Shown here in pieces: positions 38,701-51,692 of a stretch of DNA of 64,000 nucleotides. The notes below the pieces were generated by a model. It was not told the origin of the DNA, made no database searches, and saw only the letters and a list, made by a program, of their open reading frames with translations. How positions within the stretch are numbered: position 1 is the stretch's first letter; every line of letters starts with the position of its first letter. The position numbers and the translations under genes were made by a program. Source of the stretch: Camarhynchus parvulus (taxonomy: Eukaryota > Chordata > Aves > Passeriformes > Thraupidae); NCBI RefSeq assembly GCF_901933205.1, contig NC_044584.1:14487001-14551000 (forward strand), in the 5' to 3' direction.

Positions 38701-40073
38701 CATAAACTCTGAAAGGTTCCATGGATGTAATTTTTCTCCCCTCTCTCCTCCCTTTCCTTTCCCTTCCTGCCCATTCACAGGACCAGAGTTTGACAAAATT
38801 GCAGCTCAAGCTCCACGCAGTGGCTGCTGAGCCCTCCCGTCCGTGCTCGTTTGCACAAGGCTTTAGCAGACTGCAGAGTGCCATCTAGACGGAGGAAGGA
38901 GGATGTGCTGCGAGCCAGCCAGCTGGAGGCAATAAATCCTTCAGGGGTGCATCACAGAATGCCTACAAGATGCTTTGCAGAGCAGCTCTTTGCACACTGC
39001 AGGTGTTTTGTGGCAATTTTTTTAAAGTACTAAAATCCTCTGGTGGCTGAATGAGCAATGGTCTCAAATGGCTTGTGGGATGAGATGAGAGACCTTTTAG
39101 TCTAGCATTTGAATATTTATGCATTCTCATAGCATAGAAACATTTTAGCTCCTTATTTTTTCCAGGCTATTTAAGGTTCAGATGACCACTGAATCAGGAC
39201 AGTTTTTAATGCTGGGCTTCCAGACAGAGCCTCATTAAAGGACAGATGGATCTGAATGGGGCATTGCATGCAAATTCATGATTTTTTTATGTATGTGCAA
39301 ATATTTGCCTATGGAAAGGCATTGAAGGCACAGACTCCATGAGCTGTGGATTTTTAGCAGGATAGAAATCTTGCCTGTATCATAAATGGAAAAATACTAA
39401 TCTGAGATGACCATAGAGCTGTGGTGGGCAGCAGCTGCTGCAGGGCCTGCTCCAAGGGACAGCGGTCCCACAAACCTGCAGTAAGAAACCAAACCACGTC
39501 AACACCAAATTTCTGCTCTCCTGTGTCAAGAAAACAGGATTCTCACTTCTGTAATAGTATGAAAAGTGCAGCAAAGCCTCTCCTAAGCTCATACATTTCC
39601 CTTACACCCATCTGTGCACAATCACTGCCAATCCCAGCTGCCCCACAGAACACCAGCAGCTCCATAGCCCTTCACAAACAATGCTGAAATGCAGAGATCT
39701 CCTGAATGTGCTTGTGCAAGACTGAAATGTGCCTTTGCTGCCCAGGACAGCCCTTTGGTTCAGATGAGCCTGAGGATAAGCCAGTGCTTGTGAAGGTCAT
39801 CAAGGAGGATGGAGTCCCCACTGACCTGCTTGGGCAGGAAAGCAGGTCCTGCTGCCCCGTCACCTTTGATAAATCCAGCATGGAAATCACTCCACTGCAC
39901 CTTGCTGCCTGCCCTTGCCCAAGCTCACAGGATAACCTCAGGAAAAATCCAGCAGAAGGCTGAGCTGGGGGCAAAGCAAGCAGAATAAATGTGTTCACCT
40001 TTCTCCTGTCAAAACCCAACCTGACAAATTCACTGTTTAAACTAAGCAGCACTGAAACAGACCCCTGAAATGC
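35758..40073. other. Non-coding stretch, no gene recognised
   Basis: No exon of a known family is seen. Small features only: a short GATA run near 37,300-37,313 and repeated 'ccatcc' words near 36,930-36,960. Open frames up to 144 codons (38073-38507, plus) carry no domain. Confidence 0.6.
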
Positions 40074-40246
40074 TTTGGGATGGAGGGAACCTTAAAGATC
40101 ATCTTGTTTCAACCCCCCTGCTATGGGCAGGGACACCTCCCAGGTTGCACCAAGCCCCTTCCAGCCTGGCCTGGGACACTTCCAGGGATCCAGGGGCAGC
40201 CCTGGCTTCTCTGGGCACCCTGTGCCAGGCCCTCCCCACCCTCACA
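40074..40246 (-). repeat. CR1 LINE fragment, minus orientation
   Basis: Read on the plus strand this follows the reverse-complement CR1 consensus from its 3' end: 'gggatggagggaaccttaaa', 'gatcatcttgtttcaacccc', 'ctatgggcagggacacctcc', 'ccagcctggcctgggacact' and 'cttctctgggcaccctgtgcc'. A short internal deletion appears near 40140, where the usual 'agaccaggttgctcaaag' has shrunk. The element therefore lies on the minus strand, truncated at its 5' end, with no coding capacity. Confidence 0.88.
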
Positions 40247-40261
40247 GCAGCAGCAGCAGCC
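40244..40261. repeat. Short CAG trinucleotide run
   Basis: Five consecutive CAG/GCA units lie at the edge of the CR1 fragment. The run is not in a recognised coding sequence. Confidence 0.75.
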
Positions 40262-43200
40262 AAAGAATGGCTCGTATCAAGAGTCCATATTTAAGAGACA
40301 GCAGCACAAAGCTGCCCTCAGAAGCATGACCATTTCTTTGGGAGTTATAAAACCAGGCACTAGCACAGCAATGCAATAAATAATAGAACCTGGTGAATAA
40401 TGCAAATAAAACATTTTCTCTTCCAATTTTTCATGTTTCTAAATATATTTCCTTCTGTTGCTGTCAGGCCTATTCTGCTTTGCCTTTCACAAACCTTCAT
40501 GCAGAGCAGAAAAAAATTGCAAAGGACTTGGGAGAGAAGTAAAAGGGCTGCTGTCACCCCTGCCTTGTTCCCCCTTCCCCCCTTCCTCTGCCTTGTTCCC
40601 CCTCCTCTGGCACACTCTGTCAGGACCAGGAAGCTGGGGGCTGGATTTAGATTCAGCAGGAAAGCTCTCCCAGCCTGTAATTATGCTGACAGCTCCACGA
40701 AAGCTTTACTTTGGGTCTAATTAAGACATATTAGATTTGAAAACAAACAGAACTTGGTTCTTTCCAGTATGATAGACCCTTTACATGTGCAAAGCAAAAA
40801 GGTGAAAATGAAAAAAGGATGGATGGAAATGCAAGGAGGAGAAAAAAACAGATGTGTCCAGCATTTTGAGTCAGGGCATGGAGACCTTCATGAGCAGCAC
40901 CACTGGAGATGGTGGCCAGAGGGACAGAGCCTGACTCAGAGCTCCTCACCCGCTGCTTAGGGGGCACTTGCACATTGCTCCCCAGTATCCTGTGTTTAAT
41001 TCTGTGAAGCAGGAGGGAAATTCAGCCTTTCAGAGTGTCTGATGGCTGAGAGATGGGGCAGGAGGGGAGGCAGCACACACAGGATCTTGGGGTGAAGGGC
41101 TGCACTTCCACAGCTGCAGGAGAGAATGCACAACCTGAGCTGGCCTTGGTCAGCATGAATGTCACCTTAGCTTGTGTACTGAATACCTAATGTCAGTGCA
41201 GAAAAAGGACACTACAGCAGAGTTTTCCAAAAAGACACTCACAGGAGCTGCACCAGACAACAGCAGATGAAGTTCAAAGGACAGGGGCAGGTTCCCACCT
41301 GGTGCAAGTGGATTTCCCTGCCCCCAGAGAGACACAGACAATAAATGCAGTTCATTCAGTCTTCTCATAGACTCTTTTCTCACATTAAGAGCAGAAGATG
41401 ATGAGAGTGTGTGTGCTGAGCTGCAGTAAAAAGGCAGTGTCTGTGTGCTGAGCCCAGCACAGCTGCTGGAGTGCCAGTGCCCTCTCCTGTTCAGTGTGCA
41501 CCAGCTCGTTCCACAGCATGTCTGCACGCCTTCAGAGGCTGGGGAAACATTTCCAGCCTGACATCCTGCTAACAGCCCATTAAAAATGGTGTTTATAAGG
41601 TTAAGGGAAATGTGAAAATGCTGCAGAACATCTGTGGATGCTGCGTCCTCTTTGCTGCAGTCCAGAAGAGTTATTGCTTGCATTGGGCCATTTAGGAAGG
41701 AATAATCCTCAGACTAGCCCATGTCATTATGTACAGCAGGTTTGCACCTTCTTTCCAGGGCACATCTTCAATGACATCCACTTTTAGTCTGTGTGGCTGT
41801 AACTTGAACTCCAGCCACTGCCAAATGTATTCACAAAGTCACAGAGGAGGAAAGCAAAGCCAAAGGGAGTCATCAGGGACTGACACTGGGGTTTATCCTC
41901 CCACCCTATCTGACAGTTTTCCAGACTTTTTACACTGTCATGTACACAGCAGCACAGATTTATCCCCATTTTACCACAGTATTGAAAGCAGTGGTGCCAC
42001 TACAAAGTGTTTTCCAAACAGTTCTCTTCTCAGCCCAAGGATTTCTGAAGGGCAGGTGTGATGAAGTTTTCTGATCTGATATTATTAAGCATCCCAAAGC
42101 AACTGAAAGAATTAAAAGGATGAGTAGCAAACCTTTTCACTATTGGAAAGTGGGAATATTCCCAGGGACACTGTCCCCAGATGCCTTTAGAATTGTTATT
42201 GATGTGCCAACAGAGGGAACATTTCCTCCTTCTGAATCACCACTGCCTGGAGCCATGCTGTAATGTGGGAATTCCAGCACCAGGCTACTACAGTGAATGA
42301 AGGTCTCCAACTCCCATCCTTGAAAGAGTTGTCACTTAATGACACATGACAACACTTAATGGCTTGAAACTAAGACAAAAATAACCCAAGGCTCCTCAAA
42401 ACAAACTCAGCTGAGCAAGGTTTCTGGCAAGGGCACTGCAAACAGAGCAGTGAAGGCCCCCCATTCAAACAGGATTTCCTAGTTCCTGACCTGTCCTTGT
42501 AACCCCAGCAGTGACCTTTCCTCCTGCCTCCCCTCACAGGGTCACACAATCCCATACCCCCAGGGGCCAGGGCCACCCAAAGCTCAGGGAGGAGAGGGGT
42601 GACACACAAACTGCTGAGACCATCTCAGCCCTAACCAGGCTGACAGAGACAGGGCTGATCAGCTGATGGAGAGCAAAAACACCCAAGTTAAGCAGAGCAG
42701 GAACATGTTTAGCACAACTCAGCTTTGGGAAGCTTACAAGCACCCTTGGGCAGGAAGGAGGATCTCCTGGAGATCCTGCTGGGCAGAGCATGGCTTTGGC
42801 GGCACTGCTGTCACCAGCACCAAGAGAAATTGCCCTACAGGGAGCCAGGGAAGGACAGTACCTCCTGGCAAAGTCAGGTCTCCTCCTGGGGATGCCAGGC
42901 CATCTGAAAGTTAAACTGCTCTATCTGGAGCAATACCAGTTTGCCCAACTGAAACCAGGGCTCAGGTGAGCTGGCAGAAACAGGTCACCTTGTGAAGTGG
43001 CTCTTGTGCCCCTCTCACTGTCTGTTATTCTCACCAGCACCAACCAGCAATGGATGACAAGAGCAGGGTCTCTGTGATCATAGATGGGCAACCTGACATG
43101 ATGTGTTATTTCTTATATTTCCTCTATGTTTTTCTCCAGGTAAAATTAATAAGATCAGACAAAATTTCATAATAAAATATTGTCTAGGGTGTTGGTGGCT

Positions 43201-46200
43201 CTATATTTATACAGTATCTCTCACCACAAAAGATGTATTAACCTGTACAGTAGCTTCAATTAATTCTGCTTTGTGTTCTGGCAGCCAGAAACAACAAATA
43301 CAGCTGCTCTGCTATCAGCTGCCAGTCTCCTGCCACTAACCTTCTAGAAACCTATTTTCTGGCAGCTCCTGCTGGGAGCAGAGACCTGGGGTGGTGCTCA
43401 CAGGGTCACAGAAGAGCAAGGCCACACTGCAGCCACTGGGTCCTAGCAGGGTGACACTACAGAGCCCTGCTGCAGCCAAAGAGGAAAGCTCAGAACTCAC
43501 AGCACCTGTGCAAGGGCCTTGGTGGTCACACACAGGGGGTACCCACAGCTCCTCACATGCAGATTTGGGCATCTCTAACTTCTTTTTTCTGCAGCTTAGA
43601 TCTATGAGAGAAAGCTAATCTGTCCCAGTTTGGATGGTCACACAAAACCCATCAGTATACCAGGGTTCTTCCAATGATTTTGAGTTTTGTCAGTTCTTTA
43701 CACAACATATGCTCACACTGCAATAATTAGGACCACATCTGGAAGTTGCTGAAAGCCAGCTGGGAAATGGGGATTTATCCAAAGACAAGTTCTGGGACTC
43801 TTACCAAACAAGGGAGATGTTGCACCCAAGTAAACTGAAGTTTAGAAGACACTAAAGGTGTTTCCACACCACAAACTGTGTTGGTTGGAGTCTAAAATGA
43901 GTTACAGGCAATGACTTGTGGCTGTTACTCCAAACTCCCAGTTTACAGGAGCCCTACTACACCACTTTGAGGAAAAGCCCATCAAGGCACATCCACATTC
44001 ACCACCTGTGGATGCCAGACAGATGTGCACGCAGGAAGCAATGCCGCACATTTCTGAGCAAATCAGTCCTGAAATAAAATTTGAAGGGAAAGTCATACAT
44101 CCAGGAGCCTCCCTTTACTGAAATGAACCTTCATCAGGCCAACTATGGCCAGTTTCAGGCCAATTTCATCAGTGAAATCATCTTTTTTACATCAAAACCA
44201 TCAGGTTTGGGGTCTCCTGGCCTGAAGCAGCAGCAGCTGAGCTACAGCTAGAGCTGGTTCATGTGCTGTAAGTGTGGGTGTCCCCTCCTATGCAGGGCAC
44301 CAGCCAGGTTAGCCCTGGGGGGGATGGAGCCATCCTTCAGGAGGTGACACACACCATGACACTCCAGGTGGGCACATCCTCTGCACCTGAGGCTCCTGCT
44401 GTGGCTCCACATCACACAGGGCAGACCCAGCACAGGCTCTGGGGCAAATCCACTCCACAGCTCTGCCCCAAGCTCTGCATGGCCGCTAAGGAAGCTGCTG
44501 AAGGTTTCCTTTCTGTGGGACACACACATTAATTAATCAATGACTTTAAAGCCATTTATGACACTAAAGGTCTCTCCTGAAATTCCTAGCTGTGGCTGAT
44601 GCCTGTACCTAACAAGCTGCTTTTCTCTCTGCTGATATTCAGTGTCACCACTGCAGGGACACCACCATCCCTCACAGTCCCCATCCAGAAAGCCTCCTCA
44701 GTGAAGCTCCACTTCTCTTGTTTTGTGGCCCAAAAGCATCACTTCAAGGTATGATATAACTCTATAAATAAAGATACAATGTATAATACTTGTGATAACC
44801 AAATTGCTTGCATAACACATTGCTAGCAGCCTCTGAAATCTCTAAACACCCAAAAGTAGAAAGCATTTAATTGCACTCTGAGTCACTGCTGGATTTTGGT
44901 CCATCTGTAATACTTAAACTGAGCAGCTATCTCCAACAGCTACATTCATATTAACAAATAAGAAAAAAAGTCAAGTCCCAAGCACACTGAGATCAATACA
45001 GCTTTAAATGTACTCATTTGAGATGGATCTAAACCCCTCATACATTAAAAAGTGCCAGCTCAACATTTATCTAGGAACTGAATCACCTTCCCACCAGCCC
45101 CACAGGACTCCAAAGAGTGTTTCAGAGAGGGAGAAAATGTCCAAGAAGCCTTTAAAAATGAGGAAAAAACTCAGGGTTACAACAATGAGTAATTTCTGCC
45201 ATGTACTTCCAAAGGTAAGGGAAAAACAGAGGCTACCCAAAAGAAAATTCAGGGAACTGAAGTGCTCCTTGGTGTGCAGTCTTCTGCTTTCTTTCAAAGG
45301 GAAGAATACTTTCTTTCAACATCACATAATTTTAAAACATGAAAAAGTAAAAAAAAAAAAAAAAAACCAAACAAAATAGTGTAGCAAGTCAGTTAAGTAA
45401 ATACTGGCATTTACTAATATTTATTGAAGGCGAGTAAATAGTGAGTCCCAAAGCCTTGGTGTAAAACCAAGTAGCTCTAAATCTGCCCCACCACAGCACT
45501 ACAAGCCACAGACATGCTCACCCCAGTATTATTTTGCATGTTTTAAATCATGTCTCCACTCCTGAGCACACTCTAAGGTTTGATCAATGCTACACTTACA
45601 TCAAAAGAGCAAAATGTTGTAGTAGCTGTGTAAAGAATCGATTTGTAGGAAATGGAGGAGGGAAAGTTACCTGAATGGATTAATAACTTTATAAGGCTTC
45701 CCAAAAGAACAGGTCAAAGCATTTGAAATTATAGATCTTCTAAAATCTGATCCATACTTCATTCTACAGCCACAGCACATGAAAAATAGGTCAGAATCTG
45801 TGCTCTAAGTTGCTGAAATTCATCAGAATCAATAGGAAACCTGGAACAAAGCATAGCTGCCACTGAGATGAAAACACCAAATTCCTGCTGGCCCTTTGGT
45901 GGACTTTGTCTCACAACTGGACACTATGGACTATACAGATAATTTCAACATAGATTTACTTAAAACAATGAAAACATTAGAGGATGTGAGGAAAGGGAAG
46001 AATGACAGAAAAGACGAGATATTGCTGAGTGAAAGCAGAGTGAGGAGGTACCACAGGGGGGCACAAGGGGGAAACGATTTGCCAGAATAAGATGCAGATC
46101 CACAGCTTTGGTTCTACTTATAGAAATGGTTAAAAATAAAAAAAAAACAGTTTAAAAAAATATACTTGCTTGTTTGTGGCAGCCATGTCTCCCGTTCTGA

Positions 46201-46899
46201 AGTCCACAGGCATCTCCATGGCCATTCCTTCCATCAGGAGGGTCACAATAATACAGCAGAGCTATTGGTCTGCACTACTCAGTGCCTGTTTCATCCATCC
46301 CAAGGGTGGCAAACAGTCCTGGCAGCCCCTCACCTGCCTCCAGGACAGATGGGAGGGATTTCATGCCATATGTAAATTTATTTAGCCAGGAATTTGAGCT
46401 CAGAGCTTTACCTCACCAAGGTAAGCTCAGGGAAAATCCAGGTGACATCGGCACACTCAGCCAGGCTCCAGTTTGCTGCAGAAAAGTGAGTTCTGTTTCC
46501 AGGGCTTCACAAACGTGCAGTCTGTGGAAATAGCCTGTAAAATGAGATTTCAGTTACACCTGGGCTGGAACTATTAAAAAAATATTCCTTTTGCTTTGAA
46601 GTCCTTGATGCAGGGCCAGAGCCATTAGTGCAGATTCAAGCTCAGGAATGATTTTGGTTTGGAGTGAACATCTGTTCCCTCCCTGTGCCCCTCAGGCTGG
46701 GCAGCAGCCAGCCTGGCTTTGGCTCACATTCTCTCTAAGTGTGTGTAAAAACTTGTTGGGTTGGCAGAGCAGGCGTGTTTGACACAAAAACAAAGGGGGC
46801 AGTACTGCCCAAGTCTGCTTCAGAGGGGCTTCAGCTCAGAGTCACCACAGCCATCTCTGACTCCTTCCACACACCCTGGCAGTCTGCACAGGGACCTCT
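40262..46899. other. Non-coding stretch, no gene recognised
   Basis: No gene, RNA or mobile element is identified. An 18-base A run sits at 45349-45366. It follows a 123-codon frame (45008-45379, plus) whose lysine-rich end is simply the A run being translated. A second A-rich patch lies at 46,135-46,162. The 173-codon minus frame at 41162-41683 has no recognisable domain. Confidence 0.6.
45349..45366 (+). repeat. Poly-A tract, 18 bases
   Basis: An uninterrupted A run. I looked for a processed pseudogene or SINE upstream and for a flanking duplication and saw neither, so it is listed only as simple sequence. Confidence 0.8.
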
Positions 46900-46959
46900 A
46901 AACAGCAGTCCTTTAAACAGCAGTCCTTTAAACAGCACTCCTTTAAACAGCACTCCTCC
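46900..46959. repeat. Minisatellite, 15 bp unit, 4 copies
   Basis: Four head-to-tail 15 bp units start at 46900, 46915, 46930 and 46945. The first two are identical AAACAGCAGTCCTTT, the third has one change (CAC for CAG) and the fourth also ends in CC. Because the unit is a multiple of three, every frame through it gives a repeating pentapeptide. That is a by-product and not evidence of a gene. Confidence 0.9.
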
Positions 46960-47280
46960 AAAAAACAGCCAAGCCAACCTGTCCAGCCAAGGGCAAGACC
47001 TGGCCTGAGCCCAGGGCTCCTCAGCCCCAGTAGTGTCACTGCACCTGCAGCACCAGGGAGCTCATGGCCACACCAGGAACCAAACCTCTGTGTCCCCACA
47101 CCACAGTGCCACCTCAGAACTCTGCTCCTCTGCATTTGCACAGCTTTTTGTGGAATAACACCTCCTAGTAAGGTGCTATGAGCACGTTAACCCCAAACGT
47201 GGCTCGGCCCTGGCAGCGGCAGTGGGCCCTGGCCTGGCTGCCATGAGCCCCAGAGCAAACCCTGCAGAGCAGGCTGGGGA
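46960..47280. other. Non-coding spacer between two minisatellites
   Basis: About 320 bases of GC-moderate sequence with no recognised feature. The nearness of two unrelated tandem arrays suggests a local slippage-prone region. Confidence 0.6.
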
Positions 47281-47421
47281 CAGTGTGATAAAGCTTGGGA
47301 CAGTGTGATAAGGCTGTGGGACAGTGTGATAAGGCCGTGGACGGTGTGATAAGGCCGTGGACAGTGTGATTAAGCTGTGGGACAGTGTGATAAGGTCGTG
47401 GACAGTGCGATAAGGCCGTGG
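47281..47421. repeat. Minisatellite, 20-21 bp unit, 7 copies
   Basis: Seven units begin CAGTGTGAT (one CGGTGTGAT, one CAGTGCGAT) and continue TAAGGCCGTGGA or close variants. They start at 47281, 47301, 47322, 47342, 47362, 47383 and 47403. Unit length alternates between 20 and 21 because some copies carry an extra G. The variants are ordered (TGTGGGA versus CGTGGA types), which suggests expansion in more than one step. Open frames on the minus strand through it read as Tyr-His-Thr-Val or Leu-Ser-His-Cys-Pro repeats and are by-products. Confidence 0.92.
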
Positions 47422-50400
47422 CTGCCAGCACCGAGGCTCTGCCACCTCACACCCTAGATGGCAGCAGCACCCAAGGAATGGGCTGGGAAACCCAAACCTG
47501 CCCACACCTGATGGGGTTTCACATAAATCCCATCTGAAGGCTTCCATCTAAAAAGAAACTCCTCTGGAAACCTGAGCAAAAGGAGCACGATGTGAATGCA
47601 GAGTTTCTGGAGGCTGGGAACCGAGGGGTCAGATCCCCTCACGGCAAGGACAGAGCCAGATCTGCCAGGCAGCTGCAAAGATCACAGACACTGCTTTTTT
47701 CTCTCACCAACACACTTTTCTGGCACAGAAATGGCAACAAACCTGCTGTGAAGGGGTAACTGGGAGGGCTGAACCACTGGGGAGGGAGGACACCCTCAGC
47801 ATGGGGAAACCTTGGCCTGTTTCTCTGTGTAATCCGTTCCAAGCCATACCCACACCTCACAACAACTGTACTCCTTTCAGTACCGGTGCACTGTTCCCAG
47901 GTCCCTGATGGTTCCTCAGTACCCAGCCAAGAGGACAGACCCAGGGCAGGAGCACAGCCCTGGCCAGGGCACACAGGGGGCCATGGCTGCGTGGGACAGT
48001 GCTGGGCCATTCCTGTGGCATCCACCCAGGAGCAGTCACACCCTGTTGGGATTTTTCCAGGAGCACAGGGTAGCAGGCAATGCTGGGTACCATTCCCTCC
48101 CTGGCACACTGCACAGCGCCCACCTCACTCTGCAAGGTGCCAGAGAATCCACAAAAGTCAGCTCACACCAGACTCTTCTTTCCCTACCCATGCTGCTCTC
48201 CAATGCTCTTTGCAAACTCTGCAGTGCTGCAGTCAGGGCTGTCCTGAACTCCTGGGAGTTCACTCTATTCCACCCCTCATTCTGAAGAAACATTAATATT
48301 TTAGCATCAATGACTATTGATTTTCTTTTTCCATCTTGCATTTCTTGAGCACATCCTGTGTGGAAGCAAACTTGAGAGAGAAGAAAAGAGAGCAAATAAT
48401 GTTGTTTAACTTGCAATGTATTACAAGCTTCATGAAGTGAAATGCTAAGCCTGGACTTTTCCACATGGATTAAATGTCACTGTGGCAGATAATGGACAAA
48501 ATATGTCTACAAATTAAAACCACAATGAGATACAAGTAGCAGGAGTGGGAAAGCATCACTCCATCCACTGCCTCATGCATCTCCCTGCAGCAGCCAAGGC
48601 ACCAGCCTGAGCCTCACCCTGCTGGGCTGGGCAGTGCCACAGGTTTTACCACATCACCTGAAAAGCATCTTGGCCACCTTGTCACCCATGTCACTACTGT
48701 CTGAGAAGAGTTAACTTCGGGCTAGATATTCACAAGTCTTGTATAATAAAGTCATGATTATGGAGGTTACACCAGCTCTACTGATATATTTGGAAGTTTA
48801 AACACAAGAAAACACACAGGATTAACAAAAAGTGACAGTTTCAGCTCCAAGGGCCTGCAAAGTTGCCTTCAGCCACAGAGAAAGTAGGCAAAGCAGGCTG
48901 TCAGGATGGATTTTGATCTTTATAAAGGCAAGATGACAGCACACTGTGCTTCTAAGGATACAAATACAGCTAGTAAATTCAATATTTTCTGTTGCACAGT
49001 TCTGTTCATCTGATAATCTTAGGTGTTCTTCAGCTAAAAAAAGAGTTGATTCCCCACCAGTCAGAGGAACAGGCAAAGGCACAGGGAAGCAAACCCACAG
49101 GGGAGGGATGCAGCCCTGCCATCACACAGGGCAGAGCATCTCTTGGCACAACCTGCTGGATGCCACATTCCAGAAGAAAATCTGGACTAAAATAAAAGAA
49201 GCCAAACTCCAGACCTGGGAGAGCCAGAACTCCCTCCCCACACCTTGGGTTGCCCATACCACTCCCTCCACCACCTTGGGTTGCCTTTTCTCTGCTTGAT
49301 AATATGGGGCAAAGGCTGTTTTTTAAAAATATTGACACAGTAGCTGGGTCGCTGCTACATTATGGGCATGCTCCAGAGTGAGAGTCCAAAAAAACACCAG
49401 GGGCTCCACCACCACATGGACTTATGGAACACGAGATCTCTGTAATCCTGGAGAGGATTCTCACCTCCTCCTCTCTACCTGCACCCTGCAAAGATCAGTG
49501 AGCTGCAGCACAGCCACCACTGGCAGGTTCACCCCTCTCCTTTCCTGTGAGGCTCCAGCATGGGAAGAAGCTCCTCCAATTCATTCCCAAGCAGTGGAAA
49601 TTGGCAATGCTCCATCAAGCAGCTGAAGATCTGGCTCCACTTGATAGTTTTATCTGAGATCACGATGAGCTTGACTAGAGGGTGCCAGCTGGATTGCTCT
49701 GGGGAACCCTATTTATAGATAACACTTGAAAGGGCGAGTTCAAGGTGATGGCCCCTGGTGGGGTGTTTTTGTATTCCTTCAGGAAATCCTTACTCACACC
49801 TACTCCAGTGCTTGCCAGGCAGGTTGGAAAGGCAGCAGAGCAGAGCTCCTGGTGCTTTGTGCTTTCTCCTGGCAGGAGCTCTGCTGCCATCTTGCCCTGC
49901 ACCACAGGCCCTGGACAGCTGACACGCGGCTGCACATTCTTCAGACCAAACCTTCATTTTTGTGGTCAGAGCAGTTTGGGGATTTCTTTCTCAGAGCAAT
50001 GAGATTCTCAGTGCAGCAACTGCAGATCAGCATTTTTTAGAGCCATCACCTGCTTGCTTGTGAGCACAGCACTTGTTACTTGACTCTGGGCATTTTGTTT
50101 CACAAAGAACATTGCAAAATCGCTGGCAAGAATCACCTGAGGAATTATTTTTGTTTGCTGAAGGACTGGTTTTCAAAGGGGTAAAGGGACCAGGCATAGC
50201 ATCTAAATAATCCCAAGGGCTCTTTGCATTGCTTTAAAAAACTTGGGAGATATTTTAAAGCATCAGCATCACTCCCATGAAATCCCCTGTGACACAGAGA
50301 TGCCTTCACTGAGCCTAAACCACGAAGCAAAGCCACAGGCTTAAAAAGGAGGAAGGATTCCCCTCCATACTATTGCATCAGGGCTTTATTTTGGAACTTA

Positions 50401-51565
50401 GGCCACTTGGCTTTGCATAGCTCCAAGTAATACTGCATGTGGATCACTGTAAAAATGACTTTTTGAAGTGAACAAAGCCATCCATTGACAACTACAGCCA
50501 ATGCTGAACCAGGCCAGCAGGAATACAAACCTACCCAAAAGCCCAGAGCTATTGCGTCTGAGGGCAATGAGAGCCCACAGGAAAATTCCCTTCACCTTCC
50601 AAGGCTCCTGTACCACCTCTTGCACATCACTTATTCCTTCTGATTTTCAGCATCTCCTGCTGACCATCTGTGCATACTTTGGGCTCACTCAGGCATTGCA
50701 ACAACTTCCAAAAATCTGAATTTCTGGAGACTTCAGGCTGAAACAGAATAACTAATCTGGGGTCTACTTTTCAGGCAACATCCCAGGTTTATGTAAAACA
50801 ATTTCAAGAAGCCAGCAGCTCACTTGGTGCTTTTCTGAGACACTGTCCAGTAAGTAGAAAGTTCTAACAGGTATTAAGTTCAGGGCTAGGGTCTCTCAAT
50901 AAGTCATAGAAGAAACTGACATAACACTTAAAGCCTTAACTGATTATGTATCTAATCCTCAGTGTTCTCCCCTTTCCCCTGTACCAAATCACATCAGAAC
51001 TCACATTAACGGAATCCAACATATGCGATGTTTCACTCCTCAGTTCACTGTATTAGTTGCCAACCTGCCAAAACATGAATGAGGAGGCTTGGCCTTAATA
51101 CAGAACCCCTGAGAAACTTAATTGGAATTTCAGCCCTCAGAAAAAGGCATTTTTATGCCTTTATCAAAACCAGGGTCTGGCAGATGCTCTCCTTCCTTTG
51201 CAGGTGATGGTTCCATCAGGTGACACAAACTCAGCACACACCTCCACCTTCACAATCCAGCCCAAATCCACCCACTTCCTTCAAACTCATGAAATGTGCA
51301 AGATGGAGACAAGAAATCCACATAGTCAAATCTGGGATTGGTTTCTGCTTGGAAGGGCTACCTGTACTTTAGGAGTTGCAGTTTTGATGACAACCTTTAA
51401 GTTTCCAGAGGAGCATGTGCCTTATAGGAAAGGAAAATTCATCTGTTCTTTGCCAGTGGTCAGTGTTTTGAGCAGCAGGTATGGCTTGGCAGCAAGGACA
51501 GCAGTGCCTTTTACCCCCTCACAGATAAAACTGTGTTGAGAAGGTCAGGACAGAGCAAATCTTAG
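47422..51565. other. Non-coding stretch, no gene recognised
   Basis: Nothing identifiable. The 156-codon minus frame at 47639-48109 overlaps long plus-strand frames at the same place and has no domain. A small local duplication of 'caccttgggttgcc' lies at about 49,240-49,285. Confidence 0.6.
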
Positions 51566-51692
51566 ATTAATTCAGGTGGAAAGCGAGCCTGGGAGGTTAC
51601 CTGCTCCAATCTCTGCCCAAAGCAGGTCCAAGAACAGGATGGAGTCTGCAGTATCTTCAGGGGTGGAAGCCTCACAGCCTGCAGGCAATCCA
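51566..51692 (-). repeat. Old CR1 LINE fragment, minus orientation
   Basis: A diverged CR1 can be followed through 'attcaggtggaaagcgagcc', 'gggaggttacctgctccaat', 'ctctgcccaaagcaggtcca' and 'cttcaggggtggaagcctca'. These match the 'ttcaggttggaa', 'ctgctcaaagcagg' and 'ccaagggtggagattcca' landmarks of older CR1 subfamilies. Several deletions are present and the 3' octamers are lost. It is older than the copies at 5.1 and 40.1 kb. Confidence 0.7.

Noticed and set aside
41162..41683. 173-codon minus-strand open frame
   Set aside because: No domain, no splice sites and no CpG-rich promoter nearby; treated as chance.
45008..45379. Lysine-rich 123-codon frame ending in a poly-A tract, considered as a processed pseudogene
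   Set aside because: The peptide is not recognised, there is no flanking target duplication, and the lysines near the end are the translated A run.
46739..47008. Plus-strand frame with a repeating Leu-Asn-Ser-(Ser/Thr)-Pro motif
   Set aside because: By-product of the 15 bp tandem array, whose unit is a multiple of three. No other coding evidence.
47165..47431. Minus-strand frame with repeated Tyr-His-Thr-Val/Leu-Ser-His-Cys-Pro peptide
   Set aside because: It is the translation of the 20-21 bp minisatellite. The alternating unit length would shift frame, so a protein repeat is not being maintained.
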